Positions 24,005-33,381 of a DNA stretch of 64,000 nt are shown one piece after another (the stretch's first letter is position 1; each line of letters opens with the position of its first letter). The stretch is from Candidatus Parvarchaeota archaeon (lineage in GTDB: Archaea; Nanobdellota; Nanobdellia; WJKC01), in NCBI GenBank assembly GCA_030615175.1, contig JAUWZX010000001.1, positions 325,840-389,839 of the forward strand, given 5' to 3'. The notes under the pieces were generated by a model that was given only the letters and a program-made list of their open reading frames with translations, had not been told where the DNA came from and did no database searches. The translations under genes and the position numbers were made by a program.

Positions 24005-25336
24005 TTAGATATCTAATTCCTGTCCGTCCTGCAGTAAATGCGAGTCCTTGCCTAACTTGTAACCCAGTTCTGCTGCTAATTGTATGGCATTTGATAACTT
24101 AATTATTCCTCCATGAGTTGGTATGTAATGCTGCGGTCTAATCATTTTAAGGAACTCCCTCATATCCTCTCTGGCAGCGTGCCCGCTCATGTGAATATCC
24201 TTAAAAATTCTAACTCCCTTGCTTTTTATTTTTTTATCAAGCACTGACCTGTTAGCCTGGTTAACAGGGCTTGGTATTACTTCAGAGCAGAATACAACTA
24301 TGTCTTCTGGCAGTAGTGTGAAAGGCATTTGGTCATCAGCCATTCTTACAAGCATTGCATTAGGTTCTCCCTGATGTCCTGTAGTTATTATTAAGAACTT
24401 GCCCCTGCCCTCACTCTCAATTCTCTTAAGCATTCTTCTATTCTCCCTCGGTTTTACAAGTATTGCTTCCCTGCTTAACTTGCATAACCCAACGTTCTCT
24501 GCAGCAGTCACGTAATTATACATGCTCCTGCCAATAAGCACTGGAATCCTATTCATTAATTTAGCAATTCTTACAAGAGTTGTTAGCCGGGCAATATGGC
24601 TTGCGAAAGTTGTTACAATAACTGCCTTATTCTTAGTGTCAATCCATAACAAGACATCCTTTAACATTTCCCTAACAAGGCTTTCTGACATGGTTCTTGA
24701 ATCCCTGTCAACCCTTGTAGAGTCAGTTATTAATGCCTTAACTCCTTTAGCACCTAACTCCTTAAGCCTCTTATAATTAGTTTTCTGACCAATTATTGGG
24801 CTTTCATCAAACTTGAAGTCAACGCTGTAAATCAAATCCCCTTCCGTCGTGTGCAGTACGCACATAACTGTCTGGAGTGTTGAATGCGTTGCGTAAACAA
24901 ACTCAACTGACATAGTATTACTTATCTTGTAAGTGCTCCCGGCATTCAGCATTACTAACTGATTCCTTAACGGTCTTGACTTCTTAATTAATTGCTTCAG
25001 CACTTCAAGAGTGAACGGCGTTGCAATAACAGGGCATTTATACTTGCCAGCAAGAACTGGCACTCCAGCGAGATGGTCTAAGTGCGCGTGACCAATTATT
25101 ATTGCCTTAACCTGCCTGCCATACTTCTTGTAGAATTGTCTGTCATCTGGAGCGACTTTCTCGCTTATTAATCGCGGTTCAGGCAGTTTAAGCACTTCCT
25201 CCTCGCCTGATCCTTGAAGTGTTGCTAGTTTATCAACGCTTACCCCGCAGTCAAGTATGACTGTTTCATTTCCTACTGTTACTCCTGTCATATTCCTTCC
25301 AAATTCTGAGTAACCTCCTATTGCATGTATCTTCAT
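24005..25336 (-). CDS. RNase J-type beta-CASP metallo-beta-lactamase ribonuclease
   Basis: GHAHLDHLAG, YSVDFKFDES, ITDSTRVDR, TTGHQGEPNAMLVRMA, HMSGHAAREDMREFLKMIRPQHYIPTHGG. Confidence 0.93.
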   Translation of the reverse strand: MKIHAIGGYSEFGRNMTGVTVGNETVILDCGVSVDKLATLQGSGEEEVLKLPEPRLISEKVAPDDRQFYKKYGRQVKAIIIGHAHLDHLAGVPVLAGKYKCPVIATPFTLEVLKQLIKKSRPLRNQLVMLNAGSTYKISNTMSVEFVYATHSTLQTVMCVLHTTEGDLIYSVDFKFDESPIIGQKTNYKRLKELGAKGVKALITDSTRVDRDSRTMSESLVREMLKDVLLWIDTKNKAVIVTTFASHIARLTTLVRIAKLMNRIPVLIGRSMYNYVTAAENVGLCKLSREAILVKPRENRRMLKRIESEGRGKFLIITTGHQGEPNAMLVRMADDQMPFTLLPEDIVVFCSEVIPSPVNQANRSVLDKKIKSKGVRIFKDIHMSGHAAREDMREFLKMIRPQHYIPTHGGIIKLSNAIQLAAELGYKLGKDSHLLQDGQELDI

Positions 25337-25442
25337 TTAATATCACCTTTTAATTAATTATTTAATATAATCCCTTTCCTTTTTTTTAGGATTAGTTAAT
25401 GATTTAATAATTAATCGTATTTATAAATATTTATGCGTAACA

Positions 25443-26156
25443 GTGCAATGGAATGAGGCTAACAAGACTCATTCTTATAGGATGCTCTGCTGTTTGCATT
25501 ATCAAAAGACTTATAAAGGTATTATATGTGATTTACTTTCCATGATTTCAAAAGATATTAAGAACTTGAATGAAGTAATCCATACTAATTATAAATCTTA
25601 CTTTCATAAACCCTGGGAGTTCCCAATAACGTCAATTTTCCCTGGCTGGCATTATTGCGGTCATGCTGGAGACCCGGAGGAGGGGGTTAGGAGAATAACT
25701 TTTGAAAATTACTCGCGCCCGCAGATCATCCTTGAAGTCCTGCCTTCAGGAGATTATAATTTCACTAAGAATTACTTTAATCATACTAGCCTGATTTTTT
25801 TAAGAACTGATGTTAATCCACTAATTAAGGGTTTAATTAAGCGGTATAAGAATGGAGCGCACACTAATTTTTATTTTGACTTAAATAATGGTAATAATGG
25901 TAAAATCAGTGTTTACAAGTTTGGTAAATTATTAAGGAAAGGGGAGTTAATTGATGAACTGCCAAGAAACAGTTTTCCAAAAATGCTTGATTCACTGCAA
26001 CTCTATAATGATGTAATCAATGTATGTTTTAAGTCAAAGGACTTGTATAAATTAATATCTGATTCCTTTATGCACAAGATGACTTACCTTAGTGACTCCA
26101 TGCCTTTAGAGGAATTACTTGAGCATTCCAGAAAACACCTTAACCTTAATTCTTAA
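25443..26156 (+). CDS. Hypothetical protein
   Basis: 237 aa ORF in divergent position to RNase J; no family recognised. Confidence 0.55.
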   Translation: MQWNEANKTHSYRMLCCLHYQKTYKGIICDLLSMISKDIKNLNEVIHTNYKSYFHKPWEFPITSIFPGWHYCGHAGDPEEGVRRITFENYSRPQIILEVLPSGDYNFTKNYFNHTSLIFLRTDVNPLIKGLIKRYKNGAHTNFYFDLNNGNNGKISVYKFGKLLRKGELIDELPRNSFPKMLDSLQLYNDVINVCFKSKDLYKLISDSFMHKMTYLSDSMPLEELLEHSRKHLNLNS

Positions 26157-27389
26157 TGCTTCAAGCATTCCCCTCTGTATTAAAGGATTCCTCTTATCTT
26201 TTTCTTTTTCATAAACGTCCTTGCTGCATAAATCAATTAATTTAATTCTTAACTTCCTGCAAGCATTCTTTAATGCTATTCCTGACTCGCTGTCAGGCTT
26301 AAAGTATGACAGGTAATGCTCGTACTTCTGTGCTTTCAAATAATTAATAACTCGTTCTTCAGTTACTCTTAAGTATTCATCCTTAATACTCTCTGTTTCT
26401 TTTCTTTCATTCCAGTCATAATTATTAAACGGATACTTCCCAGAGAACTCAACTGGTATCACGCCTGGATTGCTAATCACTACGATGTGCAACTTATTAT
26501 AGAATGGGAATCCTGATATCATCCGCCTTATTGTCTTATGCGTTCTTGATTTATAGTACGGCTTCCTCTTAGAGCATGGAAGGAATAAGATTATTGTCTT
26601 GTCAGCAGGTCTTTTGTAGAAGCGCGTGAAGTAGTCCTGCCATACAGTAAAGTATGGATGCACTAAGTACTTCCTTCCAACGCCAGTTAATCTCTCCTGC
26701 TTTTCAAATCTTGGCTCAAAAGAGTAATTATCAAAGTCGAGTTTAATCCTCTTATCATCATTGTACTTCTCTGTTGCTTCATTAAATTCTTCTTTATTTA
26801 TCGGCTTCCATTCACTTTTTATCCAGTAATTAAATAATTCTGCCTTGGCGTGAGGATAAGTATTAATTAGTACTAATTCATCGCAATGCTTTAACCCATG
26901 CTTAACACTCTTTTGAAGCAGTCCCTTATAATTAAATGGCGGGTTCACTAATATGTAACCTTTTACTTTGAATTCGTATTCATGAATTAACTTGCATGCT
27001 TTATTGAATTTTTTTAGTGTCATGCCCTTTCTTAGCTTCCTTAATACAGCGTCATCTGCTGCTTCTAATCCTATTGCCACTATTAATTTAACGCCCTTAA
27101 ATAATCCTAGTTTTTCGCGCGTCACGTATTCTGGTCTTGATTCAATTATTAACTCCCTGTCCTTCATTACTCTGGCAGCATGCTTTAAGAATTTTATGGG
27201 GAATTGTTTCTCATCAAGGAATGAGCCTGAGCCAAATATTTTAAGGCTGGTGACTTTATCATCAACGTTTTCATTAAATGTTTTAATTAATTCTTTTGAA
27301 TCCACTTCAAAGTCATGCTTGCCCCACCCGCAGAAAACGCATCTGCCCCAAGAGCATTTCCCTGAATTTAATATAATTATCTTTTGCAT
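26115..27389 (-). CDS. Archaeosine biosynthesis radical SAM (RaSEA-like) fused to ArcS-type (DUF5591-like) domain
   Basis: Start MQKIIILNSGKCSWGRCVFCGWG (CxxxCxxC); C-terminal FLPCSKRKPYYKSRTHKTI...HIVVISNPGVIPVEFSGKYPFNNYDW matches the ArcS Lys-transferase core; adjacent to tgtA. Confidence 0.8.
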   Translation of the reverse strand: MQKIIILNSGKCSWGRCVFCGWGKHDFEVDSKELIKTFNENVDDKVTSLKIFGSGSFLDEKQFPIKFLKHAARVMKDRELIIESRPEYVTREKLGLFKGVKLIVAIGLEAADDAVLRKLRKGMTLKKFNKACKLIHEYEFKVKGYILVNPPFNYKGLLQKSVKHGLKHCDELVLINTYPHAKAELFNYWIKSEWKPINKEEFNEATEKYNDDKRIKLDFDNYSFEPRFEKQERLTGVGRKYLVHPYFTVWQDYFTRFYKRPADKTIILFLPCSKRKPYYKSRTHKTIRRMISGFPFYNKLHIVVISNPGVIPVEFSGKYPFNNYDWNERKETESIKDEYLRVTEERVINYLKAQKYEHYLSYFKPDSESGIALKNACRKLRIKLIDLCSKDVYEKEKDKRNPLIQRGMLEALRIKVKVFSGMLK

Positions 27390-27423
27390 AACCCTTAAAA
27401 TGTAAAAGAGGGTTTTTAAATTT

Positions 27424-29061
27424 ATGTTTGAGTTAAAAAGCAGGGACGGCTTAGGGCGGATTGGCAGATTCACTGTTAATGATAAGTCAATAGTGACTCC
27501 TAACATTGCAGTAGTTGTTAACCCTAATAATCAAGTCATTCCTCCAAGAGAACTTTACAAGGATTTCGGTGTTGACTTAATCATAACTAATGCTTACATT
27601 ATTAAGAGGTCTAAGAAGAAAATTAAGAACCTGCATGAGTATTACAAGTTCCCTGGACTCATTTACACTGATTCAGGTGCTTATCAGATGTATAGCAAGG
27701 GCGGTGTCAGCATCACTAATGAGGAAACACTGCGCGTTCAGAAAGAAATAGGCTCTGACATACTAACTCCTCTTGACGTTTTCACTTTCCCTGATGACTC
27801 AAAGAGAGTTGCAAAAGAAAAATTAATAGAGACTAATAAACGCATAATTAAGTCTTTAAGCCCTAACCTCGTGGCGCCAATCCAAGGAGGATTGTATCTT
27901 GACCTGCGCAGGAAGGCTTGCAGGGAGTTGTCAGGAATTGAACCATTAATATATGCTGTTGGAGGTATTGTTCCATTAATAATTAATTATGATTACAAAC
28001 GCTTAATTGAAATAATTCTTGCCTGCAAGCAGAGCCTGCCTTCAAGCATTCCAATCCATGCTTTCGGAGTAGGGCATCCAATTGTGTTCTCATTGCTCGC
28101 GCTTGCTGGTGTTGACTTATTTGACAGTGCTAGTTATGTATTGTACGCGCGTGATGGCAGGTACTTAACTGAGTTCGGCACTAGACGAGTTAGTGCCTTG
28201 CAGTTCCTTCCCTGTTCATGCCCAACATGCATGTCCCATTCACTTAATGAGTTGCGTAATGATTTCTCATTGCTTGCGCGCCATAACTTGTACATTATCA
28301 TGAGAGAGATTAAACTTGTTCGCGAGGCGATTCACAGTAATAAATTATTTAACCTTGTCTCGAGCAGAGTTCATGCTCATCCAAGCCTTTACTATGCTTA
28401 TAAATGGTTACTTGAGCAGAAGCCATTCATGAATTCTGACCCTGTTACTAAGCGTTCAGCATTCTTCTGGACTGGAGAATTATCTAATTTGAGACCTGAA
28501 TTATTAATGGCAAATGAGAGACTTAAGGAACTGGGTTTTAGGAAAGTCCCGCGTGCGTTAAATTTAATGTATCCTTACGGGCAGTCAGAAGGCATTAGTT
28601 TCCCATACCTTAAGAAGGATTACACTGATATTGAGACATTAAGATTGCTTGCTGATTACCAGTTAAGTAAAAGTGCTGGCAGGGCATTATTCCCTGATAA
28701 TATTCATATTGAGTATTCTCGTAATGAACGCATTAATAAAGTGTTTTTAGATAATAAATTGTTATGCGTGCTCAGGGCTAGTGACGGTCACTTAATCCTT
28801 CATAAAGCCGGCGCTTTACGCGTTAAGAAATTCCTGAAAAAAATTATTATTCAGGAAGATGTTGCTGAATTCCCAGGCAAGGGAGGAAATGTTTTCGCAA
28901 AGCATGTATTAAGAGTTTCTTCTGGAATCATTCCTGGCATGGAAGTCTTAGTAATGAGTGGCGGCAGGTCAATTGCTGTTGGCGAGGCATTGCTTAATTC
29001 TAAAGAAATGAAGGAGTTCAAGACAGGCGTTGCTGTTATTGTGCGCGAGGGTTTCTATTAA
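27424..29061 (+). CDS. tgtA: Archaeosine tRNA-guanine transglycosylase
   Basis: DSGAYQMYSKG, APIQGGLYLDLRR, AFGVGHPIVFSLLALAGVDLFDSASY, CSCPTC Zn site, C-terminal PUA (ALRVKKFLKKIIIQEDVAEFPGKGGNVFAKHVLRVSSGIIPGMEVLV). Confidence 0.95.
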   Translation: MFELKSRDGLGRIGRFTVNDKSIVTPNIAVVVNPNNQVIPPRELYKDFGVDLIITNAYIIKRSKKKIKNLHEYYKFPGLIYTDSGAYQMYSKGGVSITNEETLRVQKEIGSDILTPLDVFTFPDDSKRVAKEKLIETNKRIIKSLSPNLVAPIQGGLYLDLRRKACRELSGIEPLIYAVGGIVPLIINYDYKRLIEIILACKQSLPSSIPIHAFGVGHPIVFSLLALAGVDLFDSASYVLYARDGRYLTEFGTRRVSALQFLPCSCPTCMSHSLNELRNDFSLLARHNLYIIMREIKLVREAIHSNKLFNLVSSRVHAHPSLYYAYKWLLEQKPFMNSDPVTKRSAFFWTGELSNLRPELLMANERLKELGFRKVPRALNLMYPYGQSEGISFPYLKKDYTDIETLRLLADYQLSKSAGRALFPDNIHIEYSRNERINKVFLDNKLLCVLRASDGHLILHKAGALRVKKFLKKIIIQEDVAEFPGKGGNVFAKHVLRVSSGIIPGMEVLVMSGGRSIAVGEALLNSKEMKEFKTGVAVIVREGFY

Positions 29062-29774
29062 TCAAGTCCAAAGTATGAGTCAATAAGTTTTTCAATTCGT
29101 TCAGCAGGGTCAGTCTTTTTTTTCTGAATTACTTTATCTTCTCTAACTAAATCATATAATTCTTTCATGTCTTTTAAAGAGAATTTTTTATATGCCCAGT
29201 CACTTCTTAATTTTTTAAAATAGTCACTTAGTATTTTCATGTATTTTTCTTTTATTTTATCCATCTTCTCTTTTTTCACTATTTTTTTACTAAAAACTAT
29301 TAAAGTGAACATTTCTTTATTCCCTCTTGTTGCATCTGAATTTACCCTAAAGTCTACTACTTCAATGTAATACTCTTCACTTGATTGCCTTAAAATGAAT
29401 CTCCCGTCCTGTTCTATTATCTTTATCTTGAACTTTTCATTAAGTTCTGATATAATATGTTCTATAATTTCTGGTGGCGATTTTTGTAATTCACTTGATA
29501 AGTTTGCAAGAATTATTGAGCAGAATTTTAATTTTTTTAAATCATTTTCATCTTTTTGGTATATGGTTTTTTCAATCTTAAAGCTTTTACGTAAATTTGC
29601 ATGGTCTTTTTTATAACCAGCAAATAAAGGACCTATTGTAATATCAAAATGAACTAGTAACACTTCTTTAACATTGTATTTCTTCTTTAATTTTTCATTA
29701 ATCTTTTTTAGTTTCGTAAAGTAGAATTCAACGAATTTTTTATCTATAACTTCTTCAATTTTACTTTTAGCCAT
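29058..29774 (-). CDS. Hypothetical protein (possible longin/roadblock-like N-terminus)
   Basis: VLLVHFDITIGPLFAGYK... only weakly suggestive. Confidence 0.5.
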   Translation of the reverse strand: MAKSKIEEVIDKKFVEFYFTKLKKINEKLKKKYNVKEVLLVHFDITIGPLFAGYKKDHANLRKSFKIEKTIYQKDENDLKKLKFCSIILANLSSELQKSPPEIIEHIISELNEKFKIKIIEQDGRFILRQSSEEYYIEVVDFRVNSDATRGNKEMFTLIVFSKKIVKKEKMDKIKEKYMKILSDYFKKLRSDWAYKKFSLKDMKELYDLVREDKVIQKKKTDPAERIEKLIDSYFGLD

Positions 29775-29825
29775 AATAAATTCTTAATTAATGATAGCAT
29801 TTATAAATATCTTTTCTTAAATTAT

Positions 29826-29899
29826 TGGTGCGGTCGCCGGGAGTCGAACCCGGGCTGCGAGCTTGGAAGGCTCGTGTCCTACCATTAGACTACGACCGC
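29826..29899 (-). tRNA. tRNA-Gly (anticodon TCC), with encoded CCA
   Basis: Minus strand GCGGTCGTAGTCTAATGGTAGGACACGAGCCTTCCAAGCTCGCAGCCCGGGTTCGACTCCCGGCGACCGCACCA; full cloverleaf, anticodon loop CTTCCAA. Confidence 0.96.
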
Positions 29900-29957
29900 A
29901 ACAATTAATGAGATAATAATAATTCTTTTAAAAAGGTTTTTCATTTATAAATAAGGG

Positions 29958-30692
29958 ATGAGGATTGTTTCATGGAATGTTAATGGCATACGCTCAATTC
30001 ATAAGAAAGGATTTCTAGAATGGTTTAGCAGAGAATTACCTGACATCCTGTGCCTGCAGGAGACAAGGGTTAATGAGGAGTGTATTCCGGAGGAATTACT
30101 AAAAATAAATGATTATTATTCTTACTGGAATCATGCAGAAAGAAAAGGTTATAGTGGGGTGTGCGTTTACACAAAAAAGAAGCCTTTGAAAGTGAAGAAA
30201 TTATTTAATGAGCAGGGAAGAGCGTTAGTTCTCAAGTACTCTGACTTCATGCTTGTGAATATTTACTTCCCTCATGGCGGCAGGGGCAAGGAAAGATTAC
30301 CATATAAGTTAAGGGTTTATGATGAATTCCTCAGCATGCTAAAGAAGGGGCCGGTAATCTTGTGCGGGGACTTTAACGTGGCTCATAAGGAATTAGACTT
30401 GGCAAGACCTCGCAGTAACTTGAATAACGTGATGTTCACTCCTGAAGAGCGAGCAAGGATTGACAGCATCATTAGTAAAGGATTCATTGATTCATTCAGG
30501 GAATTCCATAAGGAAGGAGGGCATTACACTTGGTGGCCCTACATGCATCACGCGCGTGCAAGAAATATTGGCTGGCGCATTGATTATGTGTTCATTTCAC
30601 AAGCATTAAAGGAATCATTAAAGAAAGCATTCATAATGAAGGAAGTGCCCGGCTCTGACCATTGCCCTGCTGGAGTGGAAATCAATGTTTAA
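29958..30692 (+). CDS. xth: Exodeoxyribonuclease III
   Basis: MRIVSWNVNGIRS, LCLQETRV, CGDFNVAHKELDLARP, GSDHCPAGVEI. Confidence 0.95.
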   Translation: MRIVSWNVNGIRSIHKKGFLEWFSRELPDILCLQETRVNEECIPEELLKINDYYSYWNHAERKGYSGVCVYTKKKPLKVKKLFNEQGRALVLKYSDFMLVNIYFPHGGRGKERLPYKLRVYDEFLSMLKKGPVILCGDFNVAHKELDLARPRSNLNNVMFTPEERARIDSIISKGFIDSFREFHKEGGHYTWWPYMHHARARNIGWRIDYVFISQALKESLKKAFIMKEVPGSDHCPAGVEINV

Positions 30693-30738
30693 TAATTTTT
30701 CAAAGAATTTATTAATGCAATATTATTAATTATTAATC

Positions 30739-31536
30739 ATGGCAAGACGGAAGAAGAATGAAGGGAAGATTAAGTTAATGAGTCAGGGTAGGAGGATTAG
30801 TATCATACACCGCAGGATTAATTTCAAGAAGCCGTTAATAATTGCGGGTTTTCAAGGAATAGGACTCGTCGGAACTTTAAGCGCGCAGTACATTGTAAGT
30901 AAATTAAAACTCGAGCAAATAGGGCATATTAATAGCGAGGAATTACCGCCACTTGCAGTATTAGTGAATGGTTCATTAATGCATCCGATAAGAATATTCA
31001 CGAATAAGAATAAGGATTTAATCATTATTGAATCAGAACTGCCAATACCAAGAAAACTTGTTTACAGGATGAGTGATGAAATAACCAGTTGGGCTAAGAA
31101 GATTAAGGCAAAGGGAATAATATGTTTTGAAGGCATTGCAATACCACCAGGAGGTAAAGGAGGGAAACTGGATGTTTACAGTATTTCAACAACCAAGGTG
31201 TTAAGGGAGAAACTTGACGATCACGTGAATGAATTAAAGAATGGGATAGTGATAGGAATGAGTGCTGCAATACTGCTTCAATCAAAGGATAAGAAATTAA
31301 ATGCCAGCTGCTTAATGAGTGAAAGCAAGGTTAACGTTCCTGATGGCATGGCAGCTTCTGCAATAATTAAGAAGTTCAACCAGATTTATGGTTACAAAAT
31401 AAACACTTCTGAACTTGAAAAGCAGGCCAAGGAGTTTGAGAAAAAACTAGGCAAGATCTTAAGTCATACAAAGCAATTCTCTTTAATGGAAGCAGCGAAG
31501 GTAATGAAGGAGAAGCCGCCAGTAATTTATGGTTAA
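30739..31536 (+). CDS. PAC2 family protein (proteasome assembly chaperone-like)
   Basis: GFQGIGLVGTLSAQYIV, ELPPLAVL...IIESELPIP, GMSAAILLQ. Confidence 0.85.
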   Translation: MARRKKNEGKIKLMSQGRRISIIHRRINFKKPLIIAGFQGIGLVGTLSAQYIVSKLKLEQIGHINSEELPPLAVLVNGSLMHPIRIFTNKNKDLIIIESELPIPRKLVYRMSDEITSWAKKIKAKGIICFEGIAIPPGGKGGKLDVYSISTTKVLREKLDDHVNELKNGIVIGMSAAILLQSKDKKLNASCLMSESKVNVPDGMAASAIIKKFNQIYGYKINTSELEKQAKEFEKKLGKILSHTKQFSLMEAAKVMKEKPPVIYG

Positions 31537-32158
31537 GGCATTCATCCTTGACTTTGATGGAACATTAATTGACTCGCATGAAGTTCACGTGAAGTCATTC
31601 ACTGGACCACTGCACTCGAGAGGATTATTCACTACTCAGCGTGACTTAAAGAAGTTCTTCGGCCTGCAGGAAGAAGAAATTTTAACAAAGTTATTCCCAG
31701 ATATTTCTAAAAAAGTTTTAAATGAAATAATGAAGGAGAAACGCATGGAGTTCATTAAGAATGTTAACATTGTTAAGAAAAAAGAATGCGCTGATGAATT
31801 GCTTAAAACCCTTAATTCAAAAGGCGTTGTTGCATTAGCAACTAATTGTCATGAAAGCGAAGTATTAGCAGTTATTAATTACTTTAATTGGAGTCATTAC
31901 TTTAAAGAAGTCGTTAGCAGTTATGAAGTATCCAGGCCGAAGCCGGCTCTTGACATCTTGTTATTCGTTATTAAAATCCTTAAAGTTAAGCAGGAGGAAT
32001 GTGTTTTCATAGGGGACACTGTTTATGATGCAATGAGTGCTCAAGCAGCTGGCATTGAATTCATTGGAGTGAATAATAATCCTGAAGTAATTGAGGAATT
32101 TAAGGCATTAGGGGTTAAGAAAATTCATAAGGATTTATGCTCTATTTCTTCTTTTTAA
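31529..32158 (+). CDS. HAD family hydrolase
   Basis: FILDFDGTLIDS, ATNCHES, RPKPALDILL, VFIGDTVYDAMSAQAAGI. Confidence 0.9.
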   Translation: MVKAFILDFDGTLIDSHEVHVKSFTGPLHSRGLFTTQRDLKKFFGLQEEEILTKLFPDISKKVLNEIMKEKRMEFIKNVNIVKKKECADELLKTLNSKGVVALATNCHESEVLAVINYFNWSHYFKEVVSSYEVSRPKPALDILLFVIKILKVKQEECVFIGDTVYDAMSAQAAGIEFIGVNNNPEVIEEFKALGVKKIHKDLCSISSF

Positions 32159-32552
32159 AGGCTTCTTTAATATTCTGGTAAACAATTGGCGGAATCTGGC
32201 TTAGTATTAATATTAATCCAATACTCGCAATTAATAATCCGAACGTTAATGTCTGAATAACCGCTAAGTCGTATAATGCTTCATTAGTCTTCTGAAATAT
32301 TAACACGTTGCCAGCAATGAATAAGGCAAAGCCAATGAATAATAATAATCTGAATAAATTAACATCCTTCCTTGACATATCTTTATTAAGGATTGTTATC
32401 CCAGCACCTGCTAGTAATGAAATAACTATTATGAGCGCGTTTATTAATGAGTACTCCTCTGATTCAATGAAACTGCTTATTAAGAGATAAAAAATTATTG
32501 CCATAAGGGTTATCATTGACCCTCTAACTAAGTGCGAGCTGATTTCCTTCAT
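32142..32552 (-). CDS. Four-TM membrane protein, unknown
   Basis: Hydrophobic 136 aa ORF. Confidence 0.5.
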   Translation of the reverse strand: MKEISSHLVRGSMITLMAIIFYLLISSFIESEEYSLINALIIVISLLAGAGITILNKDMSRKDVNLFRLLLFIGFALFIAGNVLIFQKTNEALYDLAVIQTLTFGLLIASIGLILILSQIPPIVYQNIKEAFKKKK

Positions 32553-32565
32553 TAATTAATTATTT

Positions 32566-32629
32566 AATTAATAAGTAATTATTAATCTTTCTTTTTGAAT
32601 TAATAAGTAATCATTAATCTTTCTTTTTG
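32566..32629. repeat. 32-bp tandem duplication spanning the 3' end of the VTT gene
   Basis: AATTAATAAGTAATTATTAATCTTTCTTTTTG / AATTAATAAGTAATCATTAATCTTTCTTTTTG, one mismatch. Confidence 0.9.
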
Positions 32630-33381
32630 AATTTCTTGAATAATTTTTCCCAGTCAATAATTACTATTAGGAAGATTAGTAGTATGGTAATTATTAGTGT
32701 GATATTGCTTACTAACGGATTCTGAGTGCTCACTGCAGTGCCGTCAACTATTTTTAGGCCGTAAAGGCTTAGCACGAATTGCCCTGCAGGGAATGCTTTT
32801 GCAATTACTGAGAATCCTGAGACTGTCATTGTCATGGCTACTTTGCCAATGAACGCCGCTGTTAATGACTTCTTTAATGAGTACTTGGCCATGCCTAAGG
32901 CAATGAGTAAGATATCGTCTGGTAGTGGCGTTGCCGCGAAAAGTATTATTAATGGGAATCCGAAACCCTTGCTAATTAACGCTTTTAAGCCCTTGATATT
33001 CTTTGATAACATGCCTTTCTTCTTGTCTATTTCAGCAATCTCTCCAGCCCCCCTGCCTATCAGCCACGCGCTTAACTCGCCAATCGCAGCCCCGAGTCCT
33101 GCGAATAATCCGATTATTAATGGATTAACTGGCAGCATTATTATTACGCTTGCAAGCGCTAGTAAGTATGGGACTGGAAGTATTACTGTGAAGTTGCCAA
33201 TAATGCTTAACAGGAATATTGCGGTGTAAACCCCTATTTCCCCGAATGAGTCATAATACTCTTGAGTGAAATTAATCATTAAACCTGCTAAGTCAATGTT
33301 TAATGTTAGAAATATTATGATTCCAATTATTATTCCTATTACTCCTACAATTATTAGTGCTCGTTCGTATTCCTTCTTCAT
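32614..33381 (-). CDS. VTT/DedA-like (YqaA-type) membrane protein
   Basis: From MKKEYERAL at 33381 (ATGA overlap with dys): GLFAGLGAAIGELSAWLIGRGAGEI ... LFAATPLPDDILLIALGMAKYSLKKS. Confidence 0.75.
   Translation of the reverse strand: MKKEYERALIIVGVIGIIIGIIIFLTLNIDLAGLMINFTQEYYDSFGEIGVYTAIFLLSIIGNFTVILPVPYLLALASVIIMLPVNPLIIGLFAGLGAAIGELSAWLIGRGAGEIAEIDKKKGMLSKNIKGLKALISKGFGFPLIILFAATPLPDDILLIALGMAKYSLKKSLTAAFIGKVAMTMTVSGFSVIAKAFPAGQFVLSLYGLKIVDGTAVSTQNPLVSNITLIITILLIFLIVIIDWEKLFKKFKKKD

Noticed and set aside
26992-27405. Plus-strand 137-aa ORF
   Set aside because: Antisense to the RaSEA-like gene.
32834-33229. Plus-strand 131-aa ORF
   Set aside because: Antisense to the VTT membrane protein gene.
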